Assembly (NCBI GenBank): GCA_947359465.1
Contig: OX375872.1
Span: forward strand, 12,718,137 to 12,782,136
DNA length: 64,000 nucleotides
Source: Metellina segmentata
Lineage: Eukaryota; Arthropoda; Arachnida; Araneae; Tetragnathidae
Direction of reading: 5' to 3'
Shown: positions 11,094-21,699 of the stretch, one piece after another
Layout of the letters: every line of letters begins with the position of its first letter
Numbering within the stretch: the first letter of the stretch is position 1
The notes under the pieces: generated by a model
Told to the model about the DNA's origin: nothing
Databases searched by the model: none
What the model saw: the letters and a program-made list of their open reading frames with translations, nothing else
Translations under genes and position numbers: made by a program

Positions 11094-11488
11094 TTTTTTT
11101 TTTTTTTTTTTTTTTTAATTTTTATTTTTTATTTCTAATGGCAAGAGAAAATGACAATATCTTACAAAACGATTACAAGAATACAAAACAGTAAGAGAAA
11201 AAAGTCAGTATCTCATCAGCAAGGCTCTAGCACTCCAGTAGCGTCTCACCTCGGAGACCCCACACAGAGCTGGACATCTTTGGATATGGGACCTGTCCAT
11301 AATTTCATCCTTTTTGCAGAGTGGGCATTTAGGACTGTCATAAACGCCAATGCGGTGTAGGTGGTTTGCAAGGCAGTCATGCCCCACTGCAAGTCTAAAT
11401 TCTGCGACCGCTCTTTCGCGAGGTTTAATTGAAATTTTTTGGTCTAATAAATTTCTCCAGCTCTTCGAGGAAATACAAGAAGTGAGAT
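11094..11488 (-). mobile_element. 5'-truncated non-LTR retrotransposon (LINE) tail
   Basis: On the minus strand this runs from a truncated 5' end at 11488 to a poly(A) tail, seen as a long T run at 11092-11116. The target duplication ATATTGAAAATGTT is present at 11080-11093 and 11489-11502, up to 14 bp although its last two T overlap the T run. Truncation, tail and duplication together are the signature of target-primed reverse transcription. The body encodes the last part of a LINE ORF2. Confidence 0.9.
11205..11488 (-). pseudogene. LINE ORF2 C-terminal fragment
   Basis: The minus-strand frame is open from the truncation point to a stop at 11205. It contains GHDCLANHLHRIG, then CPLC, DRSH and C in the order of the Cys/His motif found at the C-terminus of many arthropod non-LTR retrotransposon ORF2 proteins, after the RNase H domain. 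Reverse transcriptase and endonuclease domains are missing, so the insert was inactive on arrival. The assignment rests on recognising this tail pattern; the clade was not resolved. Confidence 0.75.
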
Positions 11489-11752
11489 ATATTGAAAATG
11501 TTAGACAGTAAACCGAAGGTTATTATACCCTATTTATATTAACGAGTTCAAATCAATAAATAAGTGCAATATTTACTGTGATATAAGCACTCTATTTTTC
11601 AAATTGTCATATCACTCTCCTGACCTTTATGTGCAGTTTATAATCGATTTACCATAGAGTGAACTATTTTGCTCCCTATATGAAAATGGCGCAGCTTGTT
11701 CGCTTTTGGACATTGAGCCTTAAAACCACAAAATCCAATCCCTATTTTAAAA

Positions 11753-12050
11753 GGTCGCGGTAGCTCGGTTAGAAGAGTAACGGATTAGCAACTGGAAGGT
11801 TGCGAGATCGAATCCACCGTCGTGAACCTAGAGGGCTGGTGTACGTTGAATCTGTCGTAGCCGCAAAAGTCCTCACGTTCTCGTGATGTGGAAAATTGGA
11901 GAGTAGAGTGCTGGATCAGATGTTGAATCGTCATCTGACCGTGGTTGGAAATAACGTGGTGTTGTCCTCCAATATTTCCATTTGGGATCGATTCCAGACC
12001 GTCGCCGATGGCCCGTTGTGCTGCTCCAACGCGACGTTAATTAAAATCCG
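11753..12050 (+). mobile_element. SINE1, near full length
   Basis: Head GTCGCGGTAGCTCGGTTAGA, then AGAGTAACGGATTAGCAACT and GCGAGATCGAATCC, followed by the complete body. It ends GCGACGTTAATTAAAAT. Part of the spacer after the B box is shortened relative to other copies. Confidence 0.8.
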
Positions 12051-12157
12051 TAACATAGCTTAACCGTTCCTCATGTGCTCGATTTTCATTTTTATACTCT
12101 CAGAAAATATTTAGTCTTTAAAAGGTTCCTTGAACTGAAAAGTTTGGGTAGTTAGTT

Positions 12158-12437
12158 GTTTTAATTAACGTTGGAGATGATCCAGGATCAAACCCGAAGG
12201 GAATGATCCGAGAACAAGTCCACGTAATTTTGAACCACGTCCAGATGACGGGATTACACCTGTACTTGTACCCCACTCTCCAAACTTCCACACCACGCCA
12301 ACATGAGGACATTTGAGGCCACGACAGATTTAACGTGAGTCAGACCCCTTAGTACGCAACGGACTTTGGTTGGATTCGAACTCGTAACCCTCCAGTTGCT
12401 AATCCGTTACTCTTCCAACCGGGCTACCACGGCCCTG
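12158..12437 (-). mobile_element. SINE1 with 3' deletion
   Basis: The minus strand reads the head (AGGGCCGTGGTAGCCCGGTT), A box, B box (GAGTTCGAATCCAACCAAAG) and body. It jumps from GGATCATCTCC to AACGTTAATTAA, missing the usual GCCCGTTGTGTTGCTCCAGT segment. It faces the plus-strand copy at 11753-12050, giving a potential tail-to-tail inverted pair. Confidence 0.8.
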
Positions 12438-12599
12438 AAAAGTTTGAGAAGCACTGACATAAGGTATGAATAAATTTTTAATATATCCTTTGAAAAACAC
12501 TCAATTTATCAAGCGGGGTTCATCAAGATCACCCGTTTTAAAATGTTGACTTAAAATTTCGTTTTTTGTTTTATCGTTCATTCTCAATTGGCTTAATCT

Positions 12600-12690
12600 T
12601 TGGATCTTTCCCTACGGAGTTGATTCCGGATCGTGGCCAGAAGCAATTTGTGTTGCTCCAGTGGGACGTTAATTGAAATACCTACCATCT
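12600..12690 (+). mobile_element. SINE1 3' fragment
   Basis: Only the last ~90 bp of SINE1 is present: GGATCTTTCCCTACGGAG, TTGTGTTGCTCCAGTGGGAC, then GTTAATTGAAATACCTACCA. The 5' end is truncated. Confidence 0.75.
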
Positions 12691-13375
12691 CAATTGGCTC
12701 GACTCTTCCTAAAAGTCGATAAAATTAATTTGGTATATATTGCTTTTTTACTATATTTAGAATCCAACAGTAACTTTTTGTGTTATAATATTTGAAGAGA
12801 GGGGAAAAAACTGCATAAATATTAATTTAGAGTAAAAAATAGTTTGAAGTGCATCGTTTGCTTTCTCTTTTGCTTTTACTGTTAGTGTAAACAATTTTGT
12901 TCTTCACTTCTCTTTAAAAATGTTTACAATATTCCCAAAGAGACCCCATTAAAACATTTGAGAAACCTTTCTAAAATTATATTTGCAAAAAAAAAAAGTA
13001 AATTCGAAATTTAAATTTGGCAGGTTTTTGGTCTTTTAACGACCACATCCGGTGTTTTGCATATCTACTTCCAGTTTTCCCCGTCTTAATTAAAATCTTA
13101 ATACCTCAACAACTAATTAACTGAAAAAAAAATCAAATATATTTTGGAAAATCAAATAAATACTTTAACAAATACGATCAAAAGCTTTTTTTGGAACTTT
13201 TGGTTAAAAATGACAGTTTTAACGAGTTCGGATACCTCAACATCTAAAAAGTATCGCTCAATTCTTATATATTATACTTCCAGTGACAAGGTGGCATTTT
13301 ATGCTATCCGCATATATACCACGTTTCTTATAGAACATTAAACGCAAGCAGTCAAGTAACAGGAAACATAATAAA
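12691..13375. other. No recognised gene
   Basis: AT-rich sequence with poly-A and poly-T runs. Nothing beyond short chance open frames is visible. Confidence 0.4.
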
Positions 13376-13379
13376 GAAA

Positions 13380-13735
13380 GAAGATCCACACTATCACTAA
13401 CAAAATCCCCGATTGGAATCCAAAACGTACCACCACAAAGAAAATTGCCATTAGGGCGAGCGGCGACCCAAAACTGAACGGCGCGAGTAAATAATTGTAT
13501 TTTTGTATTCTAATGATGACGTCAATACAAAATGAACGCAAGCAATATTTTGGTCTAAAGCCCGGAAAAGAAAAATCCAAGCCGATCGGATTGCGGGACA
13601 AAGAAAAAAAGATCCTTACAGCGCTCCTCTCCCACGGACAATCCTATCCCCGATCGGAATCCTAAAGCCAAAGGAAGGCGGCTCCATTTGCATCAGCGCG
13701 AGCGGCGGCCAAAACCCGAACCGCGCGAGCGGTCA
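13380..13735 (+). repeat. Diverged direct duplication, offset about 228 bp
   Basis: GATCC...CCCGATTGGAATCC...GCGAGCGGCGACCCAAAAC...GGCGCGAG near 13382-13490 recurs as GATCC...CCCGATCGGAATCC...GCGAGCGGCGGCCAAAACC...CGCGCGAG near 13610-13728. Both copies are CpG-rich, unlike most repeats in the window, so this looks like duplicated local single-copy DNA rather than a transposon. Confidence 0.6.
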
Positions 13736-14640
13736 CAAGTCAATAGAGGGTACGTGGGGAGGCGGCGAAAAAAAGGTAAAGCGATAAGTGGGCTGATCGT
13801 AGTAGCCAGCGGGTGCTTTACACGAGCAAGGGGCCGAGTCAATTACAAGGAGTAATCCAGGAGCCTCCCGTTGGCGATCGCCATTCACCTGGTGAGTTCC
13901 CGAGAGATTGAGGCGACACAAAAACTTCATTTCGGGAAGCTTTCGGGGCCCCCGATAAGAGAGATCATGACGTAAAGCTCCGGTCCCAACCCAGGAACTA
14001 ATCCGCACCCTGTCACCTGTCAGAGGTGTCGTAAAGCGGGGATTTGGTTGGGGAGCGGATCATTTGCTCGGGGATCTTCCACGCAGATAATATGGACGAG
14101 GTGGTTGCCAAAGTTGGCGAGATTTCGGCCACTTTTTCTACTGGGAGAAGAGAAAAGCCGCCGTGGAAAAATTCACCTTTTGGACCACTTTGTTACATTG
14201 CCGTCCAGAGCCGAAAGTATTTATTTTTCTTTTCCACAAAATATTCCAACTAATAAATTATTAAAAAAATCCCCAAACACTGTTGGACTTTTTTTCCCAC
14301 CAACACTCGCGCTTCGTTTAATTCTGTTGGACTTCGGGAGTGAAAAAAGAGCAAGGCAAATCCAATTGTGACGTCATGGAATGCAAATGACCTCTGTTAT
14401 ATAAGATCATGCTTGTCAGCTTTGGTTACATCTCGATCTGGTTCGATTATTTGTGATAGTTGTATTTATTTCTATGTTAGTGGGTCTGAATTCTGAAAAT
14501 TAGAATAGCAAATGACACCTGCCCCGTTATGCTTGCTCTATGGTCATCTTTTTATCACACAAAACGTCTGACTCGCTTCAAAATAGATGTGTACTCTGAT
14601 AATAAATATTGTCAGAAAATGTTTTTAGGCGATCATCACT
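13736..14640. other. CpG-richer island
   Basis: A repeat-free block whose first 600 bp are GC-rich. Overlapping open frames of 69-107 codons exist on both strands (for example 13733-14008 minus and 14048-14371 plus), but none has recognisable motifs. TATATAAGATCATGC near 14397 resembles a TATA box by chance or design; no gene can be attached to it. Confidence 0.3.
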
Positions 14641-14652
14641 CGCGCTACGTTT

Positions 14653-14945
14653 AAGGTAGGTAGATATTCCAACTTATGTCACACTGGGATGAACGCAACG
14701 GGTTATTGGCGACGGTCCGGAATCAATCCCTAAGCGAAAAACACCTCGTAATTTTGAACCACGGTCAAGTGACGACATCAAAACCAGACTCTCCGAATTC
14801 CCATACCACGCCAGTGTGTTGACATTTGAGGTCAAGACAGATTTAACGTGAACAAGCGCCTCACATAACCTCCCTAATGGTCTTGGGTGGGATCAAGTCT
14901 AGCAAACCTCCGGTTGCAAATCCCCAGGTGGCCTACCGCAGCCCT
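14653..14945 (-). mobile_element. SINE1, near full length
   Basis: The plus strand begins with a GGTAGGTAGATATTCCAACT tail, passes CAACGGGTTATTGGCGACGG and TTTTGAACCACGGTCAAGTG, and ends in the complement of the head at CCTACCGCAGCCCT. The head is diverged, with the A box partly lost. Confidence 0.75.
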
Positions 14946-15835
14946 GGCTGTAGTTAAGAAATCGCCTGTCTGAAAATGAGAATAACACTTGACGTGTTTT
15001 TGTTAGGATCGGTCTGTCTCGTTTTGGTTTCGGTCATTTGTTTGCTACACAAGACAGCTGGCCACGAAATAAAAATGAATTTAAAAAAAACAATGCATTA
15101 TATAAAATATCATTACGCTGTCAGAGCTTTAGACTATCAACATGTGAGCTACGTTTAAAGAAACGCCTCTAAAAATTAAAAATTCAAATGACATCTGACT
15201 CGTGTCTGGTCTTCGGACCTCATAAAAATACTTGGACGGCCGTATCCAGCCCTGAGATCATTATATTCGCTACAATTGATTAACCTTGCGCGTACGATCC
15301 GTTGTCTTAGACGTGCGGATTTTTGTTGACGGTCTGGTTAAACCTGACCACAATGAAAACCATCATTTTCCAACAGCTAATACTTTACAACAAATATCCA
15401 ACACTAATTAATAATACGCGCAATTATATTTCCACCAGCTCTTCACAAAGTGTTTTAAGCTCCGTTAAGAAACGTGAGAACCACGGAAAACCGTCAACTA
15501 CCTGTTTAGCTCAAGCGGGGAATGAAAGAGGCTGATTGGAGAAAAAATCATCTCGGGTCTTAAAATGATCGAGGTAGACTGAGAAAAAGATAATACGTTT
15601 CCGAAGGTATATTAAAAGCATCTTCCACTTTAAAAAGCGTGTAGTTATAAATTGTCCGCGTCATTTTTGGTGTCGTTTATGTTCACCAGTCCTTATCTCT
15701 TAACGACTGAACGTTATTTTATTACTTGAGTATTTCCCTTCGTCCTACAACCAAGAGGTGTGATTTCAAAAGGCCGACAATTAGCAGTTTCTACGTATAA
15801 GCATAAAAATTATTTTCATATGAAAGACACGAATT
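14946..15835. other. No recognised gene
   Basis: Moderately AT-rich sequence with no match to the window's repeat families and only 60-70 codon chance frames. Confidence 0.35.
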
Positions 15836-15837
15836 AG

Positions 15838-16130
15838 GGCCGCGGTTGAAAGGGTAACAGATTAGCAATCGGAGGATTGCGAATTCGAATCCAACCAAAG
15901 ACCGTCGTGTACAGTGGAGGTTGGTGCACGTTAAATCTGTCGTGGCCTCGAAGGTCTTCACCTTGGCATGGTGTGGAGGTTTAAAGAGTGAGATGCCAGC
16001 TCAGATGTGACACCGTCATATGACCGTGGTTCAAAATTACGTGGTGTTGTCCTCGCGTCTTTCCATCCAGGTCTGGCATCGGACTGTTACCAATAGTGTT
16101 GCTCCAGTGCGATGTTAGTCCGATACTTCC
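15838..16130 (+). mobile_element. SINE1, near full length
   Basis: Head GGGCCGCGGTTGAAAGGGTA with B box GCGAATTCGAATCCAACCAA. The body carries GGTGCACGTTAAATCTGTCG and TGACCGTGGTTCAAAATTAC and ends GCTCCAGTGCGATGTTAG. A few bases of the A box are deleted. Confidence 0.8.
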
Positions 16131-16259
16131 GAAATCTCACTCAACTGTTTCTGCAGAGACATACTTATTTTAAAGCCGTTTAACCGGATCCCGAGAATCC
16201 GTTTGAAAAATATGCTATTAAAACAAATAATCGCCGCATTTTGCGGGACTAACGTTATA

Positions 16260-17216
16260 CACTATCTACCAATAAGTATTTGGACACCTATGCAAATGAC
16301 GATATCTGCGGTCCTGATATACTTCACGCCCTCCGCCGTTAAATATCGTGTAGGAAACAACATTGGCATGAGTCGCATGCAAGATGCCACTAAGTGCAGA
16401 ATTATATGATTTCGAGAAAGGTGTAATCGTTGGGTATCACAGAAATGGCCGATCCATAAGGGACATAACTAGTGAGCTGAATTACCCAATATCGACAGTG
16501 GCCTATGTGATTCAGAAGAGGAAGGTGATTGTCGGAATAGTGCCCCGAGTCGGCAGACCCAAGAAACTGGGAGATAGAGACCGACGGCTGCTGTCCAGAG
16601 AAATTCGGAAGAATCGCACCCAACCGATGGCCCACATTCAAAAACCATCCGTAAGGAAGCACACATGCTTGGTTTTCATGGTCGTGATGCCGCCCATAAT
16701 TACAAAGTCCAACTGCGCTGCTCGGTTAATGTGGTGCAAAGCACGTCGAAAGTGGACCGTAGATCAGTGGAAACGGGTTCTCTGGAGCGACGAATCAAGG
16801 TTCACCCTCTACCGTTCGGATGGCAGGTTCTGGGTCTGGCGTCTGCTTGGAGAACGCCTCATGCCAGAATGCATTGTGCCCACAGTAAAGTTCGGCGGAG
16901 ATGGAATTATGGACTGGGGGTGTTTCTCCTGGTATAGACTGGGACCCTTGGTCCAAATTCATGGTAAGCTCCTACTGCACTATTTTGGATGACAGTGTGT
17001 TTCCTACGTTGTGGCAGTTTTACGGCTTGGACCCATGTTACTTCCAGGACAACAATGCCAGCTGTCATGTTGCTAAACAAGTACTTGTAGAAAGCCTGCT
17101 CCGGAGGGTTGAGGCTGTAATTGCCTCTCGTGGAGCCTCTACCAACTATTGAATAGAAATAAATTTTGTTTTTCTTTTCCGTCACAGGTGTCCAAATACT
17201 TATTGGTAGATAGTGT
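16260..17216 (+). mobile_element. Internally deleted Tc1-like element
   Basis: CACTATCTACCAATAAGTAT, continuing TTGGACACCT, begins at 16260 and is repeated in inverted orientation ending at 17216. TA flanks each end (16258-16259 and 17217-17218), the Tc1/mariner target duplication. At 957 bp the element is much shorter than a typical ~1.6-kb Tc1, and the transposase inside has two deletions and a frameshift. Confidence 0.9.
16384..17152 (+). pseudogene. Tc1-like transposase, deleted and frameshifted
   Basis: The frame from 16384 encodes an N-terminal helix-turn-helix region (residues ~1-60, including RSIRDITSELNYPISTVAYV) and a GRPKKL basic linker. A deletion after KNRTQPMAHIQ then removes part of the second helix-turn-helix. 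WSDESRF around residue 136 carries the first catalytic Asp. Near 16960 the reading frame shifts by one, and the continuation (frame of 16901-17152) contains FQDNNASCHVA with the second Asp. The SPDLNPIE-type segment with the third acidic residue is deleted, so no active enzyme can be made. Confidence 0.9.
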
Positions 17217-17218
17217 AC

Positions 17219-18190
17219 CAACAAAATCGAGCCTGTGTTGAAAGATGCATTTCCGCAACTGAAGCCCCTTGTTCTAGAAATTTCCAAACATTTACACCGA
17301 TTACTGCTTCTCAACAGCGACCGCCTGTGGTGACGTCACAGTGCAAAATAGCATAGGGGGTGAGATTTCTTAGAAAAACCGAACGCGCCTTTACATGTTT
17401 CCGGTTTTGCTCACTGAACAAACATGAAAACAAGACCAAACGGCGATCTTGTGCTACATGCATAACTCTTGCAATTTGTCTAAGTTCAGGACAAGTCAAT
17501 TTAAAGCCATAAAACAGTAAAGCAGGGTGAAGACAAAGTCTGAAGTCGGAGTGGAGGCTTATTTACACTAGTGCGTCTATCCAAACCCGTTGCCCATGTT
17601 CGTATCCGTCGAACCAATGAATGACGAGAACGGGAGTGAGAAAACCTGTCAATCATTTCATGTATGGACATGCTACATCATGAAGGAGTCCTATATATTA
17701 GTTACCCCGGTAGGATACGCTTCGAATTTCGGAAGGGAAGTACCAGACCAAAGGAAAGCGTGATGTAAATGTTAAGCTCTTGTCCCCCACACAATACTAT
17801 CCGTGAAATAAGAAAATAGTCTATGGTATGGACCTGCCACATTATGTGGGGTAAGAGCGACCGCATGAAATAGCATCGGAAAGTATTATTTTAAAATTAC
17901 ATCAATTGTAATTTAGAGAAAACAAATAAGAATAAACATATTACTAAAGGGCGTAGGGTAAAAATATGACATTTTTAAAAATTACAGAGTAATAATTGGC
18001 CCAATTTGTGAACTTTGAATATTTGGATTCGCCATTGGCCCCACTTTATACTAAACAGAAATAAGAATAAAATAAAGAGAAATGCAATGAGCAAAGTAAA
18101 TAAAAACAGGAATAAAAAAAAAGTATTGCAAAAAGTGAAGAGAGCCAGGAATTGGATTTTCTTGACCTGTCCTTCTGTTACATCTAAACT
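17219..18190. other. No recognised gene
   Basis: Mixed composition, with a CpG-containing part at 17310-17480 and AT-rich DNA after 17880. No repeat family or coding signal was recognised. GGTGACGTCACAG near 17330 contains the CRE-like octamer TGACGTCA, which may be chance. Confidence 0.35.
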
Positions 18191-18194
18191 TTTA

Positions 18195-19200
18195 TAAAAC
18201 TAAGTGTTTCTATGTATGCAGTGTCCTGACGAATCTATGGTACTTACAACAATGAAATTTGGCACACAGGTTGCCCTAATTTTTGCGAATTTTGTATTCA
18301 GGCCGATATTTCTAATTTAGAAAAGAACTTTTTTAATTATTCATTGGCATTCAATTATTATTGTTTTCCTTCGAATGGCAACAGTATAAAGAGATCACAG
18401 ATTAAAATTTATTTTTCCTTTTCATTTTCCTAGCAACGATTTCAGCGGACTAACAAAACAAATAAATAGTTTTAACTGGAGTTCAGTTCTTTTTCTATCT
18501 CCCGGATCGTTAAAAATAGAATAAAATTTTCAACGGATTTGAAATACCGAAAATTATCTGCGGAAAATTATACACCAGTTCGATACCATACATTTGATTT
18601 TCTTTAGATAAATACTTTTTCAATTGTGACTTCTTATTTTTGTAATACAAACATGGGCGCATTAGACAACGACGTCACGACTTCTTCGTCCTTTGGAACT
18701 GTCTTCGCGATTGTTTTTAGTAGGTAGGTAATGAATAACGTCGCACTGGACCAATAGAATGGATATTGCGATCGTTTTAGGAATTGCGTAGCAATCACCG
18801 GGGATTGGAGAGCGTTATTGTTTTTTTTTTTGTTTTTTTTTTATGATTATGAAAATTTGGCACACAGACAGTTCTAATTTTTTGCGAATTTTGTGTCCAG
18901 ACTAATTTTTAAATTTAATCTAGAACATTTTTAAATGAATTTATTATTCTTTTCTCCCTTGAACCCACATTTTCGACTTTTTTGTGCCTAGTCTGACGTC
19001 AGTGTTCGCCACGGATTTAATGTGCCCAGCCCGATTTTTAAATTTTTATATAAAATATTTTTAATTATTTTACTGACATTTATTTATTACTAGCCACTTT
19101 GAAGCCATCATGGCGTTTCCTGTGGTGTTGGTTAGCGAATCAAACCAAATAGGAATTCAAAGCAATCATCGGGGGTTGGCGAGCGTTAGTGAGCAGTGGT
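18195..19200 (+). mobile_element. Unclassified DNA repeat (family X), plus copy
   Basis: The segment includes TATGTATGCAGTGTCCTGAC, AATTTGGCACACAGG, TTTTGCGAATTTTG, CCCGGATCGTTAAAAATAGA and TTTCAACGGATTTGAAAT in that order. The same phrases appear in complement at 52570-53260, and part of them in the foldback at 56357-57122. The AATTTGGCACACAG...TTTTTGCGAATTTTGTGTCCAG module and the GGGGATTGGAGAGCGTTA/GGGGGTTGGCGAGCGTTA module each occur twice, so this copy is internally duplicated. No transposase is visible. Confidence 0.6.
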
Positions 19201-19387
19201 CACATCTGACCCACTAAAAGAACTGTCACGGGCAATGCAGTGGCTAGTAGACTATAACTGTATAGTAAAAACTCCATTTGCAATATTCTGATACCAGAAA
19301 CGTCGTTTTAACGTCGGTATTTTCGGTATTTTGTATTTTAAGTCATTTCTGAGATTTTTTGACCGTAGGCGATAATGGGAATCAATC

Positions 19388-19545
19388 GCGAAGGGAGATT
19401 TAACGTAAACCAGTCCCCCTTGTACAGGAAGGTCTTTGGTTGCATTCGAACTCTCCGGTTGCTAATCCGTTACTCCTCCAACCGGCTAGCGCGGCCCTCT
19501 CACAATTTGGAACTACGGTCATATGACGAGGTTAACACCCGAGTG
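19388..19545 (-). mobile_element. SINE1 head plus rearranged body fragment
   Basis: The complement of the head (AGGGCCGCGCTAGCCGGTTG, with B box AGTTCGAATGCAACC) occupies 19388-19498. Directly beyond it a body fragment (GGTCATATGACGAGGTTAAC) continues in the same orientation to about 19545. Body beyond the head side is not the normal order, so two fragments were joined. Confidence 0.65.
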
Positions 19546-19779
19546 GATCAACTGCTTGAAATTGACATTTAAACAGTTGGTAGTTACTTAGTTAAAAATA
19601 TCAAAGTTTTGAGTAATTCAATAAGTGTTCAATTTTGGTTACAGGATAGTGCGTGGTAGGTTGGTAGAATCTGTCGTTTTTGTCATTGGTTAAGTAAATT
19701 GGTTTACCACATGCGATAACTCAATATCTCCAACAGCAGTTCGCTAGCTGCTAACCTTTGACAACACTGTTATTTCAAC

Positions 19780-20370
19780 TGCTATCGGGAACAACAGTCA
19801 TCCGGGTCACTCTCCACCACTCCCGAAACCCTTCCGGGAAAACGCCTGGACGTAAACACCCCCGAAACGACCCGAGAAATCAATGAAAGTGGGGAGATTA
19901 AACCCGAGGAGAAAAGGCACGAAGAAAAACGGGCGAAACAAACGCGTCTCATTAGCAGGAATAAATGTTCTTCCACTCGCTTTATTAGACGGGAGCAGCT
20001 TGGCGACCTTGGCGACGGGATCTCCGGTGAGCGGCAACCCTGCGGCGCGATTCCAATTCGCGGTTTCCGGCGGCTCGGTTTTCGCAGCCCGTCCGCCGAG
20101 TAATGATCACGGGCGAGTGTTATCGGGCAGCGGGGCAATCAGGGCCTATCGCAGGCGCCGTCGGAAGGGGATTGAGGATGGGCGATTAGGCCGGGCAGTT
20201 CGATTGTGGACCCAGATCCCTGAAAGAAAGGACTCCGCAGGACAACGTGAGAAGTTGTGCTTCGGTTGGAGGTGGATCTTATTGTTTTAAAAGTTGGGTC
20301 ACGTGTTTCGAGGAGTCAGTTTCGGACCCAGGGGTCGCTGATAGGGAGAATTAAATGTTCGTGGGTCCAA
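19780..20370. other. GC-rich island with overlapping open frames
   Basis: The most GC- and CpG-rich part of the window. A 135-codon plus frame (19883-20290) and a 118-codon minus frame (19782-20138) overlap. Both are basic and low-complexity with no domain recognised, as expected when stop codons are rare by composition. A CpG island or conserved regulatory block is possible. A coding exon cannot be excluded, but no convincing splice pair was seen. Confidence 0.3.
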
Positions 20371-20374
20371 AAAG

Positions 20375-21235
20375 ACAATAACCCCTCGATTTTTCACGAT
20401 TTCGGTGAAATCGCTCGTTTAAATTTGTCCAACCATTGAATTTTCGTGCAGGAAATGCACGGTGTGGCTGGAAAAATTAAAACTGCATGGATTTGAAAAT
20501 ACACTAATCCCTCGATGCATCGCCTTTTTAAATTTGCACACGAATAATTGTCGTTTTACGAAAGCCAAAGGGAATGCAGGGGGTGGCTAATTGGAAAAAT
20601 TAAAATTTTACGGATTTGAAAACACAGTAAATCCTCGATGTATCGCTCTTTTTCAATTATAACCTCTATGAATTTCCAAGCGAACGTCACAGGAAACACA
20701 AGGAACGACTGATTGGGAAAATCAGATTTTCATGGATTTGAAAACACATTAAAACCTTGCTATATCGATTTTTCAACTGGCCCCCGATAAATTTACGTTT
20801 AGCGAAGGAGACAGGAAATACATTGGAAACATTAAATTTTTATAGATTGTAAAATACAGGAATTCTCCGATGTATCACTTCTTCCACTGTCCCCAATAAA
20901 TCACAGAAAACACAAGAGATTGGCTAATAGGTAGGTAGGTGGGTATTTTAACTAACATCGTACTGGAGCAACACAACGGGTTATTGACGACGGTCCAGGA
21001 TCAAGAAATGCTGATTAGAAAAATTCATGGATTTTTTTTTTTAAAGTAACCTTTTGATATATTGCTTTTTTTTACTTGTTCCCAGTGATTTTCGTTTCAC
21101 GAACGCCACAGGAAATACAGAGCAGCTGAATGGAAAAGTTAAATTTTCATGAACTTGATATACGGCTGTATCGTTCTTTCTTTTTTTCACTTATCCCCCA
21201 ATCTAGTAATGGGATATACACACAAGAGAAACACT
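20375..21235 (+). repeat. Minisatellite, period about 122 bp, about seven copies
   Basis: CCCTCGATGCATCGC-like phrases begin near 20385, 20511, 20634, 20756, 20865 and 21050, with a decayed copy near 21170. Each lies in a unit containing TCATGGATTTGAAAACACA, CACAGGAAATACA and a GGAAAAATTAAA phrase. Spacing is 126, 123, 122 and 109 bp, then larger where a SINE1 tail is inserted at 20931-21005. Confidence 0.85.
20931..21005 (-). mobile_element. SINE1 3' tail inserted in the 122-bp array
   Basis: GGTAGGTAGGTGGGTATTTT, followed by GTACTGGAGCAACACAACGG and GACGACGGTCCAGGATCA, is the complement of the SINE1 3' end. It interrupts one unit of the minisatellite, so the array predates it. Confidence 0.8.
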
Positions 21236-21239
21236 CTCA

Positions 21240-21395
21240 TGGAGGTATTTTAATAATGTCGCACTGGAGCAACACAGCGGGCTATTGGTGACGGTCCTAG
21301 ATCAATCACAATGGGAAGGATCCGACGACACCTGACGAGGTCATACCTGTGCAAGAACCCCATACTCAAACTTTCACAACACGCCAACGTGAACA
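21240..21395 (-). mobile_element. SINE1 3'-half fragment
   Basis: It runs from GGAGGTATTTTAATAATGTC through CAACACAGCGGGCTATTGG to TTTCACAACACGCCAACGTG. The head is missing, and the fragment abuts the M1 MITE remnant that follows. Confidence 0.75.
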
Positions 21396-21695
21396 GAACA
21401 CATCTTGATAAACGAGATACCTCGTCATTAGCAGGAAACAGGCCAGATCTTGATGGACGAGATATATTGCATTAGCAGAAAACTGACCAGATCTTGAGGA
21501 ACGAGATATATTGCATTAACAGGAAATAGACCGGATCTTGATGAACGATATATTGCGTTAGCAGAAAACTGACCAGATCTTCATCTCGCCATCTATAACA
21601 AATCGATGATGTATCTGGATGAAGAGGTATCCCGTCATTACCAAAATGGGTCAGATCTTGATGGACGAGATATCTCGTCGAAATCACTTGGCGTT
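21396..21695. mobile_element. M1 MITE copy with expanded 44-bp internal repeats
   Basis: Units of about 44 bp of the form GACCAGATCTTGATGGACGA plus GATATATTGCATTAGCAG are repeated about six times. The last unit holds the full palindrome GACGAGATATCTCGTC. The right end reads GAAATCACTTGGCG followed by TTTTAAAA, which contains TTAA at 21696-21699. The left TIR is missing. Confidence 0.7.
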
Positions 21696-21699
21696 TTAA

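Noticed and set aside
11753..11830. tRNA gene from the SINE1 head (A and B boxes present)
   Set aside because: The same head recurs with the SINE1 body attached at many loci and does not give an intact cloverleaf by eye. It is a tRNA-derived SINE, not a tRNA gene.
14397..14410. TATA box TATATAAG as a promoter
   Set aside because: No exon or transcript start signal can be linked to it.
17325..17340. CRE-type promoter site TGACGTCA
   Set aside because: A single 8-mer with no adjacent gene is expected by chance in 64 kb.
18719..18760. SINE1 tail fragment (TAGGTAGGTAATGAATAACGT, then CGCACTGGACCAATAG)
   Set aside because: The similarity is short and diverged, and it lies inside family X. It could be a decayed SINE1 scrap but is not secure.
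19782..20290. Overlapping 118- and 135-codon frames as a gene
   Set aside because: High G+C lowers stop frequency. Both translations are low-complexity and no motif was recognised. Kept only as an island.
21396..21695. CRISPR-like array, because short palindromic repeats recur at regular spacing
   Set aside because: The spacers are also repeated, the period matches a minisatellite inside a MITE, and the sequence context is eukaryotic.
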